DNA from: Anaeromicrobium sediminis
Lineage (GTDB): Bacteria; Bacillota; Clostridia; Peptostreptococcales; Thermotaleaceae
NCBI RefSeq assembly: GCF_002270055.1
Contig: NZ_NIBG01000021.1
Span: forward strand, 1-64,000
Direction: 5' to 3'
Length of the DNA stretch: 64,000 nucleotides
Shown here: positions 16,022 to 24,991 of the stretch, one piece after another
Position numbering within the stretch: the first letter of the stretch is position 1
Layout: each line of letters opens with the position of its first letter
Notes under the pieces: model-generated
What the model saw: only the letters and a program-made list of their open reading frames with translations
The model's database searches: none
What the model was told of the DNA's origin: nothing
Program-made: the position numbers and the translations under genes

Positions 16022-17677
16022 ATGTTAAAGTGGAATAGTCCACAGGGACTTAAGGACTTGTCAATAACTTTAGTTAATCAGGAGAGTGTATCTGGAACTT
16101 GTTCAGAGAAGAGTATGGCACAACTTGTGTATGACTTGTTGAAAAATACAGAATATTTCAAAATTAATCCACAGAATGTTTTTATGAAGCCACTTAATGA
16201 TTCATTAGATAGGCATTTTGTATGTGCCTTAGCTGAAGGTAATGGAAATTCTAAGGATACTTTAATATTAGTAAGCCATATGGATACGGTAGATGTGGAG
16301 GATTTTGGGAAACTAAAGGAATTTGCCTTTGATCCCTATGAATATACTAAAAGACTAGACCCAAATACATTGGGAGAAGATGCTAAGAAGGATTTACTGT
16401 CAGGAGAATGGTTATTTGGTAGAGGAATAATGGATATGAAAACTGGTATGGCCATTCAAATGTCCCTTTTAGAAGAGTATGGAGTTAGAGAGGACTTTCA
16501 TGGTAATTTATTATTAATAGCAGTTCCAGATGAAGAATCTAATTCAGAGGGAGTTATAGCAGGAATTCCTTTTTTAAATAAATTAATAGAAGAGAGGGAC
16601 TTAAATCCAATAGCTGTACTTAATTGTGAACCTGATTTTGCATCTTATCCAGGAGATGATAATAAGTATGTGTACTCCGGAACAGCTGGAAAATTATTAT
16701 TAGGATGTTTCTTTGTTGGGAAAGAGGCCCATGTGGGAGAGTCTTTAGCAGGAGTTAATGTGGATTTAATAGCATCAGAGTTTATGAGAAGAATAGAAGT
16801 TAATACAGAACTATCTGATAGGGTAGGCTCTGAAGTCACATTACCACCGACTTGTTTAAAATATAGGGACTTGAAGGAATTATATTCTGTCCAAACTCCA
16901 GTTAGGGGAGTTTCCTATATAAATATACCGACCCTACAAAAGAACCCAAAGGATTTTATAGATAAAATACGAACATATGCGCAAGAGGCAGTAGAAGAGG
17001 CTTGTGATAAAGTAAATAGGCAAAGGGAAATATATAAGGACATGTCTAACTTACCTGTAGGGGGAGATGGATTTAATCCCGTGGTCTATACATATGATGA
17101 ACTATATAATCTATGCGTAGAATCAGCTGGAGGAGAATTTGAGAATCACTTAAAAGAATGTATTAGTGAATGGAAAAAAGACAGTTCCATTGATGAAAGG
17201 GAACTTAGCACAAAAATAGTGGCTGAGACTCAAAGATATTGTCCAGTAAGGGAGCCTATGATAATACTATTCTTTGCCCCTCCTTATTATCCACATGTGG
17301 GATTAAAAGAAGAGACTGACTTTGAAAAACATATTGTTAAAGTTTGTGATAAATTAATAGAAAAGGCAGATAAAGAGTATGGAGAAAAAATATTAAAACA
17401 AAGATATTTCCAAGGCTTATCTGATTTAAGTTATTTTGCTGTTCAAGATGCAGACAAAGTAGTAGAGTACTTAAAACCTAATATGCCAGCATGGGGAATT
17501 AGATATGAAGTGCCAATTGAAGAAATAAAGAAATTGGATTTACCTGTAATGAACTATGGTCCCCATGGAAGAGATCCTCATAAGTATACGGAGAGGATAT
17601 TGGTAGATTATTCTTATAATGTAACTCCTAAGTTAGTAAGGTTTATTGTGGATGAATTATTTAAATACAGGAAATAG
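16022..17677 (+). CDS. rocB: RocB-like M20 family peptidase/deacylase
   Basis: 551 aa, close to the length of Bacillus RocB (arginine utilisation). M20 metal ligands are visible: SHMDTVD (His, Asp), GRGIMDMKTG (Asp) and PDEESNSEG (Glu-Glu). A dimerisation-type insert occupies the middle. Cytosolic. RocB's exact substrate has not been established; by context it probably releases arginine or ornithine from a derivative. Start ATG behind AGGAGGAG. The stop codon is part of the following terminator. Confidence 0.85.
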   Translation: MLKWNSPQGLKDLSITLVNQESVSGTCSEKSMAQLVYDLLKNTEYFKINPQNVFMKPLNDSLDRHFVCALAEGNGNSKDTLILVSHMDTVDVEDFGKLKEFAFDPYEYTKRLDPNTLGEDAKKDLLSGEWLFGRGIMDMKTGMAIQMSLLEEYGVREDFHGNLLLIAVPDEESNSEGVIAGIPFLNKLIEERDLNPIAVLNCEPDFASYPGDDNKYVYSGTAGKLLLGCFFVGKEAHVGESLAGVNVDLIASEFMRRIEVNTELSDRVGSEVTLPPTCLKYRDLKELYSVQTPVRGVSYINIPTLQKNPKDFIDKIRTYAQEAVEEACDKVNRQREIYKDMSNLPVGGDGFNPVVYTYDELYNLCVESAGGEFENHLKECISEWKKDSSIDERELSTKIVAETQRYCPVREPMIILFFAPPYYPHVGLKEETDFEKHIVKVCDKLIEKADKEYGEKILKQRYFQGLSDLSYFAVQDADKVVEYLKPNMPAWGIRYEVPIEEIKKLDLPVMNYGPHGRDPHKYTERILVDYSYNVTPKLVRFIVDELFKYRK

Positions 17678-17697
17678 AGCCATTGGCTCTATTTTTC
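17673..17697 (+). terminator. Intrinsic terminator overlapping the rocB stop
   Basis: AATAGAGCC / GGCTCTATT stem with a 3-nt loop and a T run; the left arm contains the TAG stop. Confidence 0.8.
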
Positions 17698-17743
17698 TGT
17701 AAAATGATATTAGACAATATTATTTTATAAAGGAGACAAAAAG

Positions 17744-18955
17744 GTGAACAAAAAGGTAAGTGATTATATTAATGGTGATACAATAATCAAATTGCTAACA
17801 AAACTTATAGAAATTCCTAGTCCCTATTTTTATGAAGAAAAAATTATGGCGTTTACTTATTCTTGGTTAAAGGAAAGGAGTTTAAATCCAGAGTTTCATA
17901 AGTATGAGGAAAATAATATTACAAATTTTAAGGGAACAAATATTATTGGAAAATTAAAAGGAAGGGAAAAGGGACCTAGTATATTATTAAATGGACATTT
18001 AGATACGGTTAACATTTGTGAAGGATGGGTAAAAGAACCATTAAAGGGAACCGTAGAAGGAAATAAGCTGTATGGATTAGGTGCTTTGGATATGAAATCT
18101 GGTTGTACAGCCCTATTATTAGCACTCGAAGCTTTTAAAAACACGGTAAAAGATTTTAAAGGAGAAATTATATATTCTTTTGTTTCAGATGAAGAAGGTC
18201 CCTATGGTTTAGGAACAAATGCGATTATAGAAGATGGATTGGTGAATCATGTTGATGCGGTTATTGTAACAGAACCAAGCAGTGGATTTTGTGCCATTGA
18301 TTTTCCTTGTATTTGCTTAGGGGCTAGAGGCGGATACAATTATACAGTTAAATTTAAAGGAACGGCTGCCCATGCGGCCAATCCTGAAATGGGAAATAGT
18401 GCTATTTTGGATTGTGCCAAGGTTATGTTGGAACTGAAAAAATCTGAAATGATAGAAGATCCTAAATTAGGAAAAGGCTCCATATGTATTATAGAATCTG
18501 GAGGCGGAGGGCAGGCTTGTAGTGTGGCAGATATGGCATTTTTCACTGTCTTTAGACATGTAGTAAGAGGTGAAGATAAATATTATGTTGAAAAAGAATT
18601 ATATGAAGCAGTAAAAAGAGCAAATATCAAATCTCAGGTTGAAATGAAATTCAGAGATGGACCTAGTAGTGAAAGTGAAGGATTTGAACCTTATATTGTG
18701 GATGAATCAAATCCATATATGGATAAAATGGTAAATAGCATAGAAAGAATTTGTGATAAAAAACCGCAAATTTCATATTTTTCTAGTATTGGAGATTTTA
18801 ATTATTTTGGTTCTAGACTAAATGTTCCAACTTTTGTATTTGGTCCCCATGGGCACAATTATCATACTGCAGATGAATATGTAGAAATAGATACGGTTGT
18901 TAAAACTGCTCATGTAATTTATGAATTTTTAGTAAACACTCTTATGATAGATTAA
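17744..18955 (+). CDS. M20 family metallohydrolase (YgeY/ArgE-DapE type)
   Basis: 403 aa. GTG start behind AAAGGAG. Zn ligands are present in NGHLDTV (His, Asp), GALDMKSG (Asp), SDEEGP (Glu-Glu) and GPHGHNYH near the C terminus. It resembles the YgeY group of amidohydrolases next to carbamoyltransferase or amino-acid degradation genes. Likely cleaves an N-acyl or dipeptide-like amino acid; the substrate is unknown. It is the second M20 enzyme in this ornithine neighbourhood and has its own ribosome site after the rocB terminator. Confidence 0.8.
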   Translation: MNKKVSDYINGDTIIKLLTKLIEIPSPYFYEEKIMAFTYSWLKERSLNPEFHKYEENNITNFKGTNIIGKLKGREKGPSILLNGHLDTVNICEGWVKEPLKGTVEGNKLYGLGALDMKSGCTALLLALEAFKNTVKDFKGEIIYSFVSDEEGPYGLGTNAIIEDGLVNHVDAVIVTEPSSGFCAIDFPCICLGARGGYNYTVKFKGTAAHAANPEMGNSAILDCAKVMLELKKSEMIEDPKLGKGSICIIESGGGGQACSVADMAFFTVFRHVVRGEDKYYVEKELYEAVKRANIKSQVEMKFRDGPSSESEGFEPYIVDESNPYMDKMVNSIERICDKKPQISYFSSIGDFNYFGSRLNVPTFVFGPHGHNYHTADEYVEIDTVVKTAHVIYEFLVNTLMID

Positions 18956-18956
18956 A

Positions 18957-18990
18957 AAAGGGATGGTTATTGTGATAACCATCCCTTTAA
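18957..18990. terminator. Bidirectional terminator between convergent genes
   Basis: Perfect 14-bp stem AAAGGGATGGTTAT / ATAACCATCCCTTT with a 4-nt loop, A-rich on the left and T-rich on the right, so it works on both strands. Confidence 0.88.
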
Positions 18991-18991
18991 T

Positions 18992-20611
18992 TTACTTTTT
19001 ATACTTTAGTTCTCCATCTACAAAGGTCATTAATACTTTAGTATCCTTTATTTCTTCTGGGGTAATATTTAAAATATCCCTATCTAAAACCACAAAGTCT
19101 GCCAGATAGTTTTCTTTTATAAGACCTTTAACATTTTCTTCAAAGGAAGCATAGGCACCTTCATGGGTGAAATTGTATAAAGCATCTTCCACAGAAACTT
19201 TTTCATTTGGCAACCATCCATTTTTAGGGTATCCAGATAAATCTTGTCTAGTAACTGCAGAATATATACCCCTAAATACATTAAAGGGCTCTACTGGACA
19301 ATCAGATCCATAAGCTGTATGAACACCATTATCCATAAGAGTTTTAAAATTATAAGTTTCCTTAGCTCTATCTTTTCCTACTCTGTCTTCTACAATATGT
19401 ATATCGTAGTCTAAAAATATAGGTTGTATGTATGCAAGGACATTATTTTCTTTGAATTCATCTATTAACTTATTGGTAGTTATTTGAGCATGGACTATAC
19501 CATGTCTATGGTCACTTTTAGGGGCTTTATCTAAGGCATTTTTTATACTTTTAAAGGACATATCCATTATCTTATCACCGATACAGTGGATGGCCACTTG
19601 CATATTATTTTTATGGGCAGTTAAAACTAACTCATCTAATTCATCTTGAGTAAAAACTCCTATACCACAAGTGGTGGAATCATCAGCATAAGGCTGTGAC
19701 AAATAGGCAGTTCTAGCACCTAATGAACCATCAGCTAATAGTTTTAAAGGTCCTATCTTAAAGAAATCATCTCCATATCCAGTAGAGTACCCTTTAGATA
19801 AAAAGCTGTTTAATCTTTCCGTATTTTGTAGTAAGCATTGTTCATATATTCTTATAGGTAATTTTCCTTCATTGTTTAATTCTTTATAGGCCTTAATTAT
19901 CTTGTGAAAATCCTTATCAGGAAAGGCCTCAAAGTCATCCGTTTGAATAGATGTAATTCCATCAGCTAAGGCTAATTTACAAGCATCTAATATAATTTTT
20001 TTTATTTCATCAACTGTAGGAGTAGGAATTTTTTTATATATTAGATTTAAAGCATTTTCTCTAAAAATACCTAGGGGATTATTATGTGTGTCCACATCAA
20101 AATATCCACCATCCACTTGACTAGAAGAACTATCTATGTCAGCCATTTCTAAGGCTTTTGAGTTTACAACTAAAACATGACCACAAGCCCGTACATAACA
20201 AACTGGAAATTCTGTAGATATTTTATCTAGGTCATATCGTGTAGGGAACTCCTTTTCATGAAAGTTATCCTGATTCCATCCTCTACCTATTATCCAATCC
20301 TTATGATTAGGATTAGTACTTAAGTAATCTTTTCCCATGCCTATTAGATCATCTATAGATTTACAATTAGTCAAAGGTATCATATGTAATGAATTAGCAA
20401 AGTTTACTAAATGCATATGGCTATCGTTGAAACCTGGTACTACTGTTTTATTTTCTAGGTCAATTAATCTAGTGTTTTCATCCTTTAAAGAGAATATTTC
20501 TTCATTTTTTCCCACCTTAAAAAACTTATTGTCCCTTATGAAAAGTGCTTCTGATTTAGGTGATTTAGAGTCCATAGTGATTATGTTTCCATTGTATAAA
20601 ATTGTGTTCAT
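18992..20611 (-). CDS. Amidohydrolase (YtcJ-like)
   Basis: 539 aa. Amidohydrolase-3 family, composite-domain metal hydrolase. The first metal motif is GFNDSHMHL (HxH); others include HCIGDK, HRHGIVHAQ and the catalytic Asp in YGSDCPVEP. Substrate unknown; such enzymes hydrolyse amide or formamide bonds. It is divergent from the next symporter gene (122-bp shared promoter region), so the two may form a transport and hydrolysis pair. Start ATG behind an AGGAGGGG-type site. Confidence 0.85.
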   Translation of the reverse strand: MNTILYNGNIITMDSKSPKSEALFIRDNKFFKVGKNEEIFSLKDENTRLIDLENKTVVPGFNDSHMHLVNFANSLHMIPLTNCKSIDDLIGMGKDYLSTNPNHKDWIIGRGWNQDNFHEKEFPTRYDLDKISTEFPVCYVRACGHVLVVNSKALEMADIDSSSSQVDGGYFDVDTHNNPLGIFRENALNLIYKKIPTPTVDEIKKIILDACKLALADGITSIQTDDFEAFPDKDFHKIIKAYKELNNEGKLPIRIYEQCLLQNTERLNSFLSKGYSTGYGDDFFKIGPLKLLADGSLGARTAYLSQPYADDSTTCGIGVFTQDELDELVLTAHKNNMQVAIHCIGDKIMDMSFKSIKNALDKAPKSDHRHGIVHAQITTNKLIDEFKENNVLAYIQPIFLDYDIHIVEDRVGKDRAKETYNFKTLMDNGVHTAYGSDCPVEPFNVFRGIYSAVTRQDLSGYPKNGWLPNEKVSVEDALYNFTHEGAYASFEENVKGLIKENYLADFVVLDRDILNITPEEIKDTKVLMTFVDGELKYKK

Positions 20612-20733
20612 AAAAACCCCTCCTTTAAAAACTATGTAAAGTTCTCATTTAATTATAATATATATATGAATTTTTTCATACAATATAAAAAATATTCAAA
20701 AAAATCTAAAAAAAGAAAAGGAGGAGATGAATT

Positions 20734-22179
20734 TTGGCTCAATTTCTAGACAAGTTAGTAGGTTGGTTATGGGGAACACCGTTGATTTTGACCATTTTAT
20801 TCACGGGAATTTTCTTCACAGCACTGTCGGGATTTTTTCAGTTTAGATTCTTTGGGCACATAATGAAGGAGACATTTGGGAAAATGCTTAAAAAGGATGA
20901 AAGTGAAGATGAAGGAATTTTATCACCCTTTGAAGCAGTAAGTACAGCAATTGGTGGCTCTGTTGGAGTTGGTAATATAGGTGGAGTTGCAACGGCCATT
21001 GCCGTAGGTGGACCTGGAGCTGTATTTTGGATGTGGGTAACAGCATTAGTTGGAATGTTAATTAAAAATGTGGAAGTTACATTGGCTGTTTATTACAGGC
21101 GTACTGATGAAGAAGGTAAACCCTATGGTGGGCCTACTTACTACATGGAAAGGGGACTAGGAGAAGAAAAGGGATTTAAGGCTTGGGGAATACTGGCATT
21201 TATTTTTGGTGCTGGAATATTTACAACTTTCTTTATAACCCTTCAAAATTATACTGTATCTGAGGCTGTAAGTTCAACTCTTGGAGTCAATATGATTGTA
21301 GTAAGCTTTGCATTTTTAGCTTTAACTTATCTTTGTATTTGGGGTGGAATTCCTGCTTTAGGACGAATTGCAGGTAAATTAGTTCCATTCATGTGTTTAT
21401 TCTATGTTTGTGGCGGAATTATTATTATACTTATGAACATATCTAATTTAGGAGAATCTTTTGGACTTATATTTGGAAGTGCATTTAATGGCATGGCAGC
21501 TGTTGGAGGATTTACAGGGGCAGCCTTTGCACAGGTAATCAGAATGGGTGTAGCAAGAAGTGTTTACTCTAATGAAGCTGGTTGGGGTACATCTCCTATG
21601 ATCCATTCTACAGCTAAAACTGACCATCCTATTAGACAAGGATTATGGGGAAGTTTTGAGGTCTTTGTAGATACTATTATTGTATGTACAATAACTGCAT
21701 TAATAATTATTATTACAGGTCATTGGTCAAGTGGAGTAAGTGGAGCAACCCTTACATTGAATGCTTTTGAGGCGGGCCTTGGATATACGGGAAGATTTAT
21801 TGTAGCCATAGGAGTATTTTTATTTGGATTGACTACTGCAAGTGGTTGGTATTCTTACTATGAAATACTTCTAAGACATTTATTTAAAGATAATCCATCT
21901 AAGAAAAATACCATATTAAAAATATATAAGGCTACTTATGCCATACCAGGATTCTTACTAGTTGTAATGGCAGTTACTATAGGGTTACCAGGTAAAGCCG
22001 TATGGTTATTTGCAGACATAACATCAGCCATACCTACCTTTGTAAACATAATAGTAATATTAACCTTATCAGGAACTTACTTCAAGTTATTAAAGGATTA
22101 TAAAGCTAGACATTTAGGTATTGGAGAAGTGGATGAAAACTTTAAAATTTTCTATGAAGAAAAGAATAAGAATATATAA
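20734..22179 (+). CDS. Na+:amino-acid symporter, AGCS family (second copy)
   Basis: 481 aa, about 11 membrane helices. TTG start behind AGGAGGAG. Carries GGPGAVFWMWVTALVGM and YSNEAGWGTSP. It is homologous to the symporter at 14634 but clearly diverged (Ala-Ser-Asn-Ile-Val in one against Gly-Asn-Ile-Gly in the other at the first substrate loop), so the substrates may differ. Likely shares a divergent control region with the amidohydrolase. Confidence 0.88.
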   Translation: MAQFLDKLVGWLWGTPLILTILFTGIFFTALSGFFQFRFFGHIMKETFGKMLKKDESEDEGILSPFEAVSTAIGGSVGVGNIGGVATAIAVGGPGAVFWMWVTALVGMLIKNVEVTLAVYYRRTDEEGKPYGGPTYYMERGLGEEKGFKAWGILAFIFGAGIFTTFFITLQNYTVSEAVSSTLGVNMIVVSFAFLALTYLCIWGGIPALGRIAGKLVPFMCLFYVCGGIIIILMNISNLGESFGLIFGSAFNGMAAVGGFTGAAFAQVIRMGVARSVYSNEAGWGTSPMIHSTAKTDHPIRQGLWGSFEVFVDTIIVCTITALIIIITGHWSSGVSGATLTLNAFEAGLGYTGRFIVAIGVFLFGLTTASGWYSYYEILLRHLFKDNPSKKNTILKIYKATYAIPGFLLVVMAVTIGLPGKAVWLFADITSAIPTFVNIIVILTLSGTYFKLLKDYKARHLGIGEVDENFKIFYEEKNKNI

Positions 22180-22204
22180 ATTATAGAGTAGTACTATAAA
22201 AATA

Positions 22205-22230
22205 AAAAAGCCGTCAATGACGGCTTTTTT
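22205..22230. terminator. Bidirectional terminator
   Basis: AAAAAAGCCGTCA / TGACGGCTTTTTT, nearly perfect 13-bp stem between the convergent symporter and cobI genes. Confidence 0.9.
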
Positions 22231-22932
22231 CTATACATTAGAGTTTTTATTTATTAATATAGTTGAGAAATAAGAAATTTGTTCCTTAGTAACTTCTTCA
22301 ATGTTAGTATAAGTAGTTTCACTATCCAATGAAGAGTTACTAACTAGTATGGCATGCTTAGATAAACCATGCTTTTTAATCTTCTCGATTATAGATTTAA
22401 AATTCTTATAAACCTTCATTAAAACTATACAATCATGATTTTCAAGTGTAGAATCTATCTTTTCCTCACTAGCTGTACAGGGTAATATAACTAGTGGATC
22501 TCTGTCCATAACTAAGGGGAAATTGTTGCTAGATGCTATATTTGAGAAAGAACTTATTCCAGGAATAGTTTCCACTTCAATTTCATCATCTAATCTATTT
22601 AATATATATACGTAAGTACTGTAAATCATTGGATCTCCCAAAGTTACAAAACCTACATTTTTACCAGATTTTACATCATCTATTATTTCCTTGGCAATAC
22701 CTTGCCAAGCAACTTCCTTTTCTTCTGAGTTAAAGTTCATAGGAAAATGTCTTTCTTTTATTTGAACACTTTCAGGAATGTATTCCTTTACTATGGATAA
22801 TGCTAAGCTCTCTCCACCTTCTTTGGGTTGAGGTGTAACTAGAATATCTAATTTTTCTAATGTCTTAACTGCCTTTATAGTTACTAAAGAACTGTCTCCT
22901 GGTCCTGTACCAATTCCATAAAATTTTGCCAT
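22231..22932 (-). CDS. cobI: Precorrin-2 / cobalt-factor-II C20-methyltransferase
   Basis: 233 aa, tetrapyrrole methylase fold. N-terminal FYGIGTGPGDSSLVTIKA and the SAM motif VTLGDPMIYSTY are typical of CobI/CbiL. Adds the C20 methyl group in B12 ring synthesis. It has no cob neighbour except the riboswitch-controlled genes on the opposite strand. No clear ribosome site precedes the ATG; a GGGGGG stretch 40 bases upstream serves only a two-codon ATG-AGA-stop, which may reduce or couple translation. It follows the ABC-2 genes on the same strand. Confidence 0.85.
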   Translation of the reverse strand: MAKFYGIGTGPGDSSLVTIKAVKTLEKLDILVTPQPKEGGESLALSIVKEYIPESVQIKERHFPMNFNSEEKEVAWQGIAKEIIDDVKSGKNVGFVTLGDPMIYSTYVYILNRLDDEIEVETIPGISSFSNIASSNNFPLVMDRDPLVILPCTASEEKIDSTLENHDCIVLMKVYKNFKSIIEKIKKHGLSKHAILVSNSSLDSETTYTNIEEVTKEQISYFSTILINKNSNV

Positions 22933-22981
22933 CTTTTATACGAGTATAAGCTCTAATTGCTTATCTCATGTCCCCCCTTTA

Positions 22982-23713
22982 TTAGATTTCTCTGTGACTT
23001 GCGTGTACGCCAAGTATGTAAAATACAACAATGTAACATATAAGAACAAATATTGATGTATAATCAAAAGTATTTCTTAAGGCAATACCTCTTAATGAAT
23101 TTATAGTATGAGTAAGAGGTAATATATATATTAGCTTTTTTATTATTAGTGGCATCTTATCTAAAGAGAAAAAAGTACCACATATGAACGTCATGGGAGT
23201 TATGATAAAACTAGTAAATCTGTTCATATCATAGTGTGAGTTTATAACCATAGCAGCATAATATCCGAATGCTGCAAATAATAAACTATTTAACATTGCT
23301 ATGGCAATAAAGGCAAGATTAACATGAATATAGGCTTTAAATAAGTAAGATATTAATAAAATTATCATACCAGCGTAAAGTCCCCTTAATGCTCCTGCTA
23401 GAATATATCCTAAAGTTAAAAAGGATAAATTAACAGGTGCAGTCATATAATCTTCAAAGCTTTTTTCATGAAGCCTAGCAACGGAAATCCTTATGGATAC
23501 GGCATTATAGCTAGTGTGCATAGTAGACATGGCTATAATACCAGGGATAATATAGTGCATGTAGTTATTACCATCTATCACAATATCAGAACCTAGGCCC
23601 CAACCAAAGGCCAAGAGATATAATAGGGGTGTCACTACAGATTGGGATGTGATCTTAAAAACTCTTTTTTGAAAGAATTTAAATTCTCTCCAAAGTATTG
23701 TTGAAATTTCCAT
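22982..23713 (-). CDS. ABC-2 type transporter permease
   Basis: 243 aa with six predicted membrane helices. ABC-2/NodJ-type export permease. It is fused head to tail with its ATPase gene (the ATPase stop is directly followed by this ATG). Exported substrate unknown; location beside cobI is the only clue. Often annotated as a multidrug or lipid exporter. Confidence 0.85.
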   Translation of the reverse strand: MEISTILWREFKFFQKRVFKITSQSVVTPLLYLLAFGWGLGSDIVIDGNNYMHYIIPGIIAMSTMHTSYNAVSIRISVARLHEKSFEDYMTAPVNLSFLTLGYILAGALRGLYAGMIILLISYLFKAYIHVNLAFIAIAMLNSLLFAAFGYYAAMVINSHYDMNRFTSFIITPMTFICGTFFSLDKMPLIIKKLIYILPLTHTINSLRGIALRNTFDYTSIFVLICYIVVFYILGVHASHREI

Positions 23714-24553
23714 CTATAACACCTTCCTATTTGTAAAGTTGAAGAATACATCTTCTAAGTTTGTATTTCTAAGAACATAATCACAACTTAGTTCCTTAGC
23801 ATACTCCTGTGCATTAACAATATTAGAAAAGTATTTATATATGGTCTTATCATCTTCACTAAAATATTCTATGGTATATTTACCAATTTTTTCTTTTAGG
23901 TTGTCATTTGTATCGTAATGGAATATCTTACCTTTATCCATTAATCCTATTTTGTCACACAAGTATTCGGCTTCTTCCATGTAGTGGGTTGTTAAAATTA
24001 TGGTTTTGCCCTTGTGTTTCATTTTCTTTAGGATGTCCCAAATCTTTCTTCTGTTGTTCAAATCAATACCTACAGTAGGTTCGTCTAAAAATAAAATCTC
24101 AGGATCATTAACTAATGATTTGGCAATCATTAGTTTTCTTTTCATTCCTCCAGATAATTTTTTAGTAATACGATTTTGAACGCCTTTAAGATCTGAAAAT
24201 TCAAGTAAATCCTCTACTAGAGGCTTTATTTGTTCCTTTGGTATTTTGTATAGCTTTGCTGCAAATATTAAGTTTTCTTCCACAGTAAGTTCCTTATCTA
24301 GATTAATATGTTGGGGAACTATACCTATCTTGCTTTTTAAAGAAGTATTTCCTCTATGCATTTTTTCACCTTTAATTAGTATTTCTCCAGAAGTGGGTTT
24401 CAAAAGACCTACTAACATTTTTATTAAGGTGGTTTTACCAGCTCCATTAGGACCTAAAAGGCCTACAAAAGTACCTTTTTCAATATTTAAATGGAGATGA
24501 TCTACTGCATTAAAAGTTTGGAAGCTTTTGGTAATATTTTGTATTCTTATCAT
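23714..24553 (-). CDS. ABC transporter ATP-binding protein (ABC-2 exporter)
   Basis: 279 aa from ATG 24553 (GAAGGA upstream); a longer in-frame version would begin far from any ribosome site. Walker A GPNGAGKTT, signature LSGGM and Walker B LFLDEP are intact. DRA/NodI-type exporter ATPase, with a C-terminal regulatory tail. Works with the permease at 22982-23713. Confidence 0.9.
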   Translation of the reverse strand: MIRIQNITKSFQTFNAVDHLHLNIEKGTFVGLLGPNGAGKTTLIKMLVGLLKPTSGEILIKGEKMHRGNTSLKSKIGIVPQHINLDKELTVEENLIFAAKLYKIPKEQIKPLVEDLLEFSDLKGVQNRITKKLSGGMKRKLMIAKSLVNDPEILFLDEPTVGIDLNNRRKIWDILKKMKHKGKTIILTTHYMEEAEYLCDKIGLMDKGKIFHYDTNDNLKEKIGKYTIEYFSEDDKTIYKYFSNIVNAQEYAKELSCDYVLRNTNLEDVFFNFTNRKVL

Positions 24554-24656
24554 ATTAACCAGTCCTTCACATATAAATTTATCATTTATAACTCTAGCAA
24601 AAAACATGTAAATTAGCAACTCCTAAAAAAAAATGGACTTTAATTAGGCTTAATTA

Positions 24657-24685
24657 TTGACTTTAAAAAATTAATAATATATAAT
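24657..24685 (+). promoter_or_regulatory. Sigma-A promoter of the B12-riboswitch operon
   Basis: TTGACT (24657-24662), 17-bp spacer, TATAAT (24680-24685), just upstream of the riboswitch. Confidence 0.8.
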
Positions 24686-24699
24686 CCAAGTGTAAGTGA

Positions 24700-24862
24700 A
24701 TAATTAAACATATTAATCGTAGGGAAAGTGGTAAAATCCACTGCAGCCCCCGCTACTGTAAGGCAGATGAAACCTTCATAACCACTGGAAAATGAGCATT
24801 CTGGGAAGGGAAGGTATGAATATGAAGCCAAGCCAGGAGACCTTGTTTAGTATGAAGTATTC
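24700..24862 (+). ncRNA. Cobalamin (B12) riboswitch
   Basis: Contains the conserved core in order: GGGAAAGTGGT-AAAATCCAC, GCAGCCCCCGCTACTGTAA, and the B12 box GAAGCCAAGCCAGGAGACC. Binds adenosyl- or hydroxocobalamin and switches off the downstream operon. A terminator hairpin (24945-24970) forms the expression platform. It controls the ABC importer, cobaltochelatase and SLH lipoprotein genes. Confidence 0.95.
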
Positions 24863-24944
24863 AACTTTCGGAGGGAAAGTACGGAATATACAACAGAAAA
24901 TATGATGGGAAAAAATTCCATTGTATAAATATGGTGTATATAAC

Positions 24945-24970
24945 AAGAGCTTCGAAGAAAGCTCTTTTTT
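24945..24970 (+). terminator. Riboswitch-controlled terminator
   Basis: AAGAGCTT / AAAGCTCTT stem followed by a run of seven T, 20 bases before the first gene of the operon. Confidence 0.85.
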
Positions 24971-24991
24971 TATTGCAAGTAAGGAGAAATG

